Of a DNA stretch of 64,000 bases, positions 57,543 to 64,000 are shown piece after piece; position 1 is the stretch's first letter, and each line of letters starts with the position of its first letter. The notes beneath the pieces were generated by a model. That model did not search any database, was not told the origin of the DNA, and was given only the letters and a program-made list of their open reading frames with translations. This DNA is from Epiperipatus broadwayi (taxonomy: Eukaryota > Onychophora > Udeonychophora > Euonychophora > Peripatidae): assembly GCA_028023455.1 (NCBI GenBank), contig JAQFVV010006231.1, forward strand, positions 5,034,036 through 5,098,035, read 5' to 3'. The position numbers and the translations under genes were made by a program.

Positions 57543-59489
57543 TGTAACGGAATAGCGTTACATGGGATTTGAATCCAGGCATATGATGTTAGATTAAATA
57601 TATATGCAATTGATGAAATGAATGACAGGTACAAAACTTTAAAAAAAAAAAAGGTTTTGCTTTAATAATGAACGAGAAACACCCGTTTCTAGAACACGAT
57701 CGCAGCTATATAAGAGTACCTTTCAAATTTATTGAAATAAGAGTTTTAGAGTTTTTTTTGTCATTTTGTTGTTTTTGAGAATAAATATGTAATCATTAGT
57801 TGTAAGTTTTTTTTTTTTGTTTTTTTTTTAAAAAAGAAAGATGAATGATTGAACACAGGTTTGACATTTTATTAAGTCATTTAAATCATGTTTGAACATA
57901 AAGAGAAAATGAATTGATTAAGTTGCAACATGTTCTGAAATTCCAAGCGATCTAAAATTATTTTCAATGGGGGGGGGGTAATTGGTAAATGTAAAATTAG
58001 TAAAAATGAAACAATAAGCCGGATATATGTCGGTAAGGTCTAGATAAAATAAGCCGAATTTAGAAACAGAAGTGAGAAAAAGTGTACACTGCTATTGTAC
58101 AACCCAGACTTCTGTCTCCAGCTAAACAATGCCTGAAAAATGGCCAAATTGAGTTAAATTCCAAAGTGGTGCAAACGATCCCAGAAATCGCTGAATTAAG
58201 TTAATACTCGATGGACCTATTGGATGAAGGGACTCACAGGTGCAAGGGGGAGATTGGATGAAAAAAATTCAAGGTGTGAGGGGGGAGAAGAGGGAAATTA
58301 CAAGGTGAATTGCAAAAGGAAAAAGAATTAGCAGAACCACCGATGTTTTGGAATAATTAAGTTGCTGATTTTGTAAAGAAAGTTTTCTTTTTCCCAGTAG
58401 AAATAAGATCTAACTTTCGTATAATAGTATAACGGAGATGCGTTGCTGAACCTAAAATTCGCGGCTTGACCGCCGGACCTCCGCGCTCCGTTCAGCTGAT
58501 TGCCCCTAGGATGCTCGTAACACCGGAGAAACTTCACCTAAGGACCACACACGCTTTTGAGACCTCGCAAATTGCCAGAATGCTTAGTTAAAGAAGAAAT
58601 CATCGCTCAGGATCCTTCTTACCGGCTGTCTACGTTCCACAGGTAGCTATCTTTAAATTAATCGTACTTCCTTATGCACCAGAGTAGATAAACTTTAAAA
58701 ACAATAACTAGTGAAAAAACATTTGGCTAAATGATAAAATTACTCGCGACCATAAATGAACGATTAAAGAACTTAACCAGAATTTATTTGTCTACAAATA
58801 AACATCCTTTAATATATGTGCGAAATCTCATTTAATTCTATAGTTAATTTATCTCGGCTTACCAGTCATATACCGGCATAAAATTGTTATTAAATAGATT
58901 AAAATAAACCATTTATTTAATTAGTATTTTGTTATTGATTGATTGGAATTTCAACTCACATTTATATGATAGGGAATGAGTGCTGGAGTGATCCAATTTG
59001 TTTTTTGTTATGAATGAATGCATTTGATATTTTTGGTGTTGGGATTTGATTAAACTTATGTTATATTACCATGCCTTTCTTAGACTAATATTAAGCTTTG
59101 ATTTATTTGTTCTGTGGGATATAGGGCGGGCCCTAATATGATAAGTCTGATTGATCGCGATTGAAAGGTCACATATGCGATATAATTTGAAAGGTGATAT
59201 TGGCTGTGTTCGTTTCTTGCTTCCGACTGGAGTGATGCACGGGCATGTTTTGTGATATAGTTGAGTGAGCTTATGCACATACGTGGCGGACTCTTGTAAA
59301 GTTCTCCTGGCGCCTATTACTTGGATTCGATCCGAATTTACATATAAATAAAAAAAAGCGTACGTGTATATGTGTTTGAAATTATATTCACCGAACATTA
59401 GGTAACTCCCCAGACGCAAGAACACAGCAGATTCAGAGGAGTGACTTTAATGTGCTTTCGGCATGGAAGCCGTCGAGGGGGCGGTTACA
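57543..59489 (+). repeat. Right LTR (about 1.95 kb)
   Basis: Starts tgtaacggaatagcg directly after a purine-rich tract and ends gggggcggttaca. Near-identical to the left LTR; differences include extra G and A residues in homopolymers and scattered substitutions. Confidence 0.92.
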
Positions 59490-60581
59490 CTATGTTTGAG
59501 AGAGTTTGCAACCCAACTGTCTCCTCTGGCAGATATTTAAATCTAGTGATCTTACCAAATGCTGATAAGATTTCTTGTAGATGTATGTCCTCAAAATCAT
59601 TAATACAATTCTTTGATTGTCCTTCATAGGCATAAGACCACAGTGCTTCTATTGTGATCAATGCACACACCTCATCAAAGACTGTATAGCAAGGATCTGT
59701 TCCCTATGTGGCAATAAAAAGAACTGATTCCATAAATGCAGTAAACAACATGGCTTACCAGATCACAGAAGCTGAAAGTCAGAGCAGTCAAACAACAACG
59801 CAAACAGCCACATCCCAAGGAATGAATGAAAGAGTAGATCAATACAGAGTGGTCCCAAAAGCAAGTAAGAAATACTACCAAAACCCATCTCAATCTTCTG
59901 CAACCAATCCAAAGCAACAGAATAAAAATACCTACTACAATTCAAATATTTGCCATAACACAGCTAAAACAGCTAACTCTAATGCTGCTCAAGCTGGAAC
60001 AGGCTATGCCATAGTACCAAGCATACAACAATGCAAAATTCCGAATATGAAAACTAAGATTCCTCATCTTCAAGCTTCAAAACACCCTAACTCTACTGTA
60101 AGATACAAACATAAGGAAAAAGAACTGCCTGCCAAGCAAAGTCAGACAACAGAACTGAATCAGAGTACAAACACTACATGAGTTAACAAACCACTACATA
60201 CAGATGATGAAACTGAAATGGACAATTCATCTCCAAACTTAGTAAATAAAGAAAGAAAATAATCAGGAATCCCAAAGGACAGCTCAAATGATGATTTTAA
60301 AACAATATATGCCCAGAAAATCACAAGTAAAGGAACCAGACCATAAAACCCAAACAGTGGAAAAAAAGCGGAAGAAGTCAACAGTAGGAAACGACATAGA
60401 ATCAGATAATTCTAAAAATATGTCAGCCTCTGAAGCAATATATTTTATCCCTCCTCTCTACAAGGATCATGACTCACAAGAGCCAATCCAAACATGCATA
60501 AGTAAACATAACATCTCATGCCAAAAACAGCCTGTGGTAGATGATTGTGGCTTATCACTCAATCATCACTATGAGATGTAA
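59490..60581 (+). pseudogene. LINE ORF1 (RNA-binding protein with CCHC knuckles), 3' part
   Basis: Begins directly at the right LTR boundary with FERVCNPTVSSGRYLNLVIL in one frame, then moves to another frame for CFYCDQCTHLIKDC, a canonical C-x2-C-x4-H-x4-C zinc knuckle (about 59651-59692). A second knuckle, CSLCGNKKN, follows and is interrupted by a TGA before FHKC. After that comes a Q-, N- and T-rich tail (to 60181), then KRKKSTVGNDIES and a C-terminus ending at the TAA at 60579-60581. ORF1 proteins of this kind coat LINE RNA. Several stops and frameshifts. The N-terminal half was presumably displaced by the LTR insertion to the left of 52789. Confidence 0.7.
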
Positions 60582-61280
60582 AATTGCTGGCATAAATGTT
60601 AGGGGATTAAATTCCTCTTCTAGAATACTGGTTCCAAACAAACTCTCCACACATCCTTTTTCTTGGTGAGACCAAGTTCCATTCAAACTCCCATCACAAG
60701 ATTTTGGAAGAGCTTAATGAGCTTGGATATACAAAACTGTCTTCTAATTATACAGCAGCTGGAGGGTTGGCATTATTATAAACAGCCAACAACCTCCAAA
60801 TAAATTTAACATAATTTATGATGACAACCATATAATAGCAGCCAATTTCACCTATGGAAAATCAACATTTAATGCTATTTATATTTATACACCCAAAAAT
60901 GATGCTATATACATCAGGATCATAAATACAGTTAACATGATAACAGCAAGTAACAATTGGCCGACCATCTTCCTAGGTGACATCATGTACCTACTAAATT
61001 GTGGATTTATCAGTGGAAAGGGCTTCTTTCCTTCTGAAGCTTTCTCTTACTATACCAGAAGATACCAGTCACTGATTGACCTCCTTTTCTACACGTCTAA
61101 ATTACATTATAGCTTAGAGGCCACATTACAAAATGTGGCATTCACAGACCATCTTGCTCTGGAAAATGGATTGAGCATCAGACAAGATAAATCCATAAGA
61201 ATGATAACTAAAGCCACAATTATGATAGCAATAAATACCTTCGGAGGCATACATCCTCTTTAAAAAGATAAACATCCTAT
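60571..61280 (+). pseudogene. LINE ORF2, apurinic-like endonuclease domain
   Basis: ATG at 60571 overlaps the end of ORF1 by 11 bases in another frame. It reads MRCKIAGINVRGLNSSS (the N-x-x-G-L start of the exonuclease-endonuclease-phosphatase fold), then, through frameshifts, LGETKFHS (catalytic E), SNYTAAGGLALL, IYIYTPKND, WPTIFLGD (D of the GDxN motif, where N is lost) and FTDHLALE (the [ST]DH active-site motif near 61145). The domain is complete in outline but frame-broken. Confidence 0.75.
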
Positions 61281-62660
61281 CACAGCCTCCAGAAACAGCT
61301 TGGTTTGCTTTCGTCGAAATTCTACAAACTGTTATTCAACAGTATTTTCAAAGAATGAAAGGTCCTACAACTCACATAAAAGAGTTGGATGACCTAAATA
61401 AAAGGATTAATCAATGTACCAATCATCCTGATGATATTGAGAATATACTTAAAATCTCAATATAAACCCAAGCAGAAAGCCCTAGCAGAGTATATTGCAG
61501 TAAAGAGATCCAAAATCTTTCTCTCAGGACAGCACTGCTGGACCAGGAGCTATCTAAAATGGGTACTGAGAGCTAAAAGAAAACAATGCATCCCCTCTTA
61601 CTTAAATTATAATGGAGTAAAAATCACCGGATATCACATGCTTGAAGTAATCAGACTCCATTTCAAAAATTCTCTTCAATCATGCCTTCATTTCAACATG
61701 GTGTCATTGATGATTGTTGTACAGCAGCAAAGCATGGAATAACTGAAAAAGACCTGAAACAAAAACTATCTCTTTCAGATCACATGCACCCAGGAATGCA
61801 TGGAATTCCAAAGTTTCTTTTAGATCACCTTACCAATTTCTCGGTCCCCATAATGACGGGAATGATTAACCACCTAGCCGAAGGGGAAAAAAGAATTCAG
61901 AACCTGTATCCTATTGCACTGCTACCCTTCATGAAGAAGAATCTGGATCCTACTCAAATTGTCAACATTCGTCCCATCTCCATGGCCCCTCTTCTTATCA
62001 AGATAATGGACTTCTTATCAAGATAATGGAGAGTGACATAAAAGACAAAATTCAAACAATAATTCTCAACCACTTAGCATCATCGCAATACACAAAAAAA
62101 GGATCAACTGCTCAGACAGCTATGGGGGAGGCTAAGATACTTCTCGACCATATTAGGTCTCATAGGCAATCTAGACCCATAGCTGTACAACTAGATATAT
62201 CAAATGCATTTGACTCTCAACATTCAAGTATTGCTAGGAATACTCGCAGATATTGATATACCATCTGAGATAGTACAAATTCTAGAGAAACTTCTCCTCA
62301 ATAGAGAGATTCATATCTCAATGAATGGGACCATCACCAAAGGATTCAGCCCTACATCATCGATCTCCCATGGATCATCTCCGATTGCCCTTTTTACAAT
62401 TTACATCAATCCTCTCATCAAAAATATTGAGGATCAACTACCTGGTGTCTATGTTCCTGGTCAAAATAGGTATATTAGAACCATAGCATATATGGATGAC
62501 GTTCTAGTTATCCTTCCATCCAAGAAATACCTGTTCCAGTTATACCAAATTATTAACTCACTCTCTAATGCTTCTAGACTCAAAATTAACACCAGGAAAT
62601 CATCAACCTGGTGTATTCTGACAGAAAAAAAATCCATCAAGCTATCATGCTGAGCCCCAG
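61281..62660 (+). pseudogene. LINE ORF2, reverse transcriptase domain
   Basis: RT motifs occur in order: VNIRPISMAPLLIKIM (61955-62010), STAQTAMGEAKILLDHIR, AVQLDISNAFDS (motif A, near 62185-62220), then in the next frame LLNREIHISMNG, HGSSPIALFTIYINPL (motif B region) and IAYMDDVLVILPS (motif C with the catalytic DD, near 62490). A precise 20-bp tandem duplication at 61991-62030 shifts the frame after motif 1, and another frameshift follows motif A near 62220. The protein is therefore inactive, though all catalytic aspartates are present. Confidence 0.85.
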
Positions 62661-63800
62661 AAATTTCTGGGCTTTCCCATATATGTCACAGATAGCAATG
62701 TCTGTGACACCATCATACACTCTACAGAGAAAATAATTAAAATGCTGGCAAGAGTCTACCTATCCCTACAGGGAAAGGTAGCCCTGCTGAATATAAAGAA
62801 TATGTTCAGAATTTACTACTACCTACCTATCAGGTCTACCCCAAATTTCATTTATTAAAAAAATAAATAGGTTCTGCGCCAGGTTATTCTGGAGAAACAA
62901 AACAATAGTCATAAGCATAAGCAGAATGCAACAGCATCGTAGATTTAACGGCATATCTCTGCATGCTATTCCAGCATTACTTCTACAAAAAACTCATACC
63001 CTCCTTTACAACCTAGGAATTAAATACGGGTATAATCACATAATTAAATTAATACAGCCGACTGACACACCACCCCCAAAGAAAAGTAGCTGGCTATATA
63101 AAATAGCACAAAACATCCATCAGTATGTCAACATTATGCCAGATGTCATTGCCAACAAAATAAATATTTGGAGTGCTCAGAAATTAATGAATCCGGATCA
63201 AAATTTACAAAATACAAAATTAGGCATAACCAATTATAAAATAACAACGTTGTTCAAATATTGGGCTCTAGAACCCAAATATTTGGACTTTATCATTAAA
63301 ATAAACCTGGATGCCATGCCTACATTGTGGTTCCTGTACATTAAACGACATATCATCAAAGTTGACCCAGTATGCCCAAACTGCAGAAGAGAAGATGAGA
63401 CGTATTATCATATCATCAATTCATGCAATGGACTTGGAACAATAAGATCTATTGTTTATTAAAACATAAAGGTAGACTATTATCTCATTATATCATAACA
63501 AGACTGCATTAAAAAAAAAAAAATTCCACTCATTAGAATGCCAATTTCATCACGTATTCAATCTGGTATGCGAGGTGCAAGAAAATGTATACACAGCCTT
63601 CCCCTGATGAAAGATTGTGCTTTATACAATCAATCCAAAAGATAAAACAGAGATAAACTACTATCATCAAAATTTATTTATGAGGAGACATGGAAGCTAT
63701 TCCATACACCTATGAACTTTATATCACAAGGACTATCTCTACATTAATCAGCTTCAAACCATATGAACTATACAAGATTTATCTAATACGCAATTATAAT
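62661..63800 (+). pseudogene. LINE ORF2, C-terminal region with CCHC motif
   Basis: After a frame change the ORF continues KFLGFPIYVTDSN, LQGKVALLNIKN, then a 178-codon open stretch (62926-63462) with LLQKTHTLLYNLGIKYGYNH, PTLWFLYIKRHI and CPNCRREDETYYHIINSC, a C-x2-C-x7-H-x4-C motif like that at the C-terminus of many LINE ORF2 proteins. Downstream fragments of coding continue weakly to about 63800. The LINE 3' end is not clearly defined before the window ends. Confidence 0.7.
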
Positions 63801-64000
63801 GCATGGTGATCTATGTATGTTTTGAGACAATGTAACCTTGTTTAGCCTAAAATTATTATTTAAAATAATAAAAACATGCTTAGTGCATTATAAAAATATT
63901 AAATTTCAACTTTTATCTTTTCATAAAATCTATAGAAAATTTATTGTTTACTGATCTTAAAAAAAAAGCCCTTTAAGCTATTTTTAGCCAATAAACATTT

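Larger units (their letters stand above)
52789..59489 (+). mobile_element. LTR retrotransposon, internally deleted, CTAT target duplication
   Basis: Two near-identical long terminal repeats (TG...CA ends) enclose a 2.8-kb interior. The 4 bases before the left LTR and after the right LTR are both ctat (52785-52788, 59490-59493), a target duplication length seen in Ty3/gypsy elements. A primer-binding-site-like tggtgtatcaacgtgg starts at 54735, two bases past the left LTR, and a purine-rich tract (gggcagggagata) ends at the right LTR. The interior has a broken gag and an integrase tail but no protease, reverse transcriptase or RNase H. LTR divergence is low, so the insertion is recent; it must have been mobilised in trans. 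Confidence 0.88.

Overview
The window is AT-rich eukaryotic nuclear DNA with spliced genes, long introns and many decayed transposable elements. No tRNA, rRNA or CRISPR signal was found. The host is an invertebrate animal. An arthropod, perhaps a chelicerate, would fit the SmE protein sequence, the TATA/TCAGT promoter-like site near 12.3 kb and the RTE, hAT and Penelope-like content, but taxonomy is not proven by the sequence.

Two conserved genes are readable as exons, and neither appears as a long ORF. SNRPE (spliceosomal Sm protein E) runs on + from a 27-bp micro-exon at 9328 to a poly(A) signal at 30930; its first exon is not in the window. IBA57 (mitochondrial Fe-S assembly factor, YgfZ/GcvT-like, KGCYIGQE motif) runs on - with its last four coding exons between 36726 and 32151; its N-terminal exons were not found. 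The two genes converge.

Region by region. 1-9.3 kb is probably SNRPE intron 1, with an RTE LINE relic and a non-autonomous hAT (8-bp TSD). 9.8-17.2 kb (intron) holds a promoter-like, LTR-like patch and another LINE relic. 17.3-28 kb (intron) holds an RTE relic split by a 2.5-kb hAT element (8-bp TSD) and a ribozyme-bearing repeat. 28-36.7 kb holds the SNRPE 3' end, the IBA57 exons and another RTE. 37.4-39.8 kb holds a three-copy 462-bp tandem repeat, a possible orphan exon and a retro-inserted repeat fragment. 41.0-41.64 kb is a strange G/T-only tract. 43.1-43.8 kb is a Penelope-like GIY-YIG fragment. 47.1-48.5 kb is a second ribozyme-bearing repeat array. 51.3 kb holds a third ribozyme motif. 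52.8-59.5 kb is an LTR retrotransposon with 1.94-kb LTRs, CTAT target duplication, a broken gag and almost no pol; it apparently sits inside a LINE whose ORF1 and ORF2 fill 59.5-63.8 kb.

The most notable observation is three unrelated sequence families with hammerhead-ribozyme architecture (CTGANGA core, stem II, GAAA, NUH cleavage site, paired stem I). In all three, stem III is a very short palindrome (ACTAGT, ATACGTAT, ACGT). Two of the families are tandem arrays of about 440-460 bp monomers. This is the organisation described for metazoan retrozymes and Penelope-like element ribozymes. One family has a dispersed fragment flanked by a 13-bp target-site duplication, which is evidence that it moved by retrotransposition.
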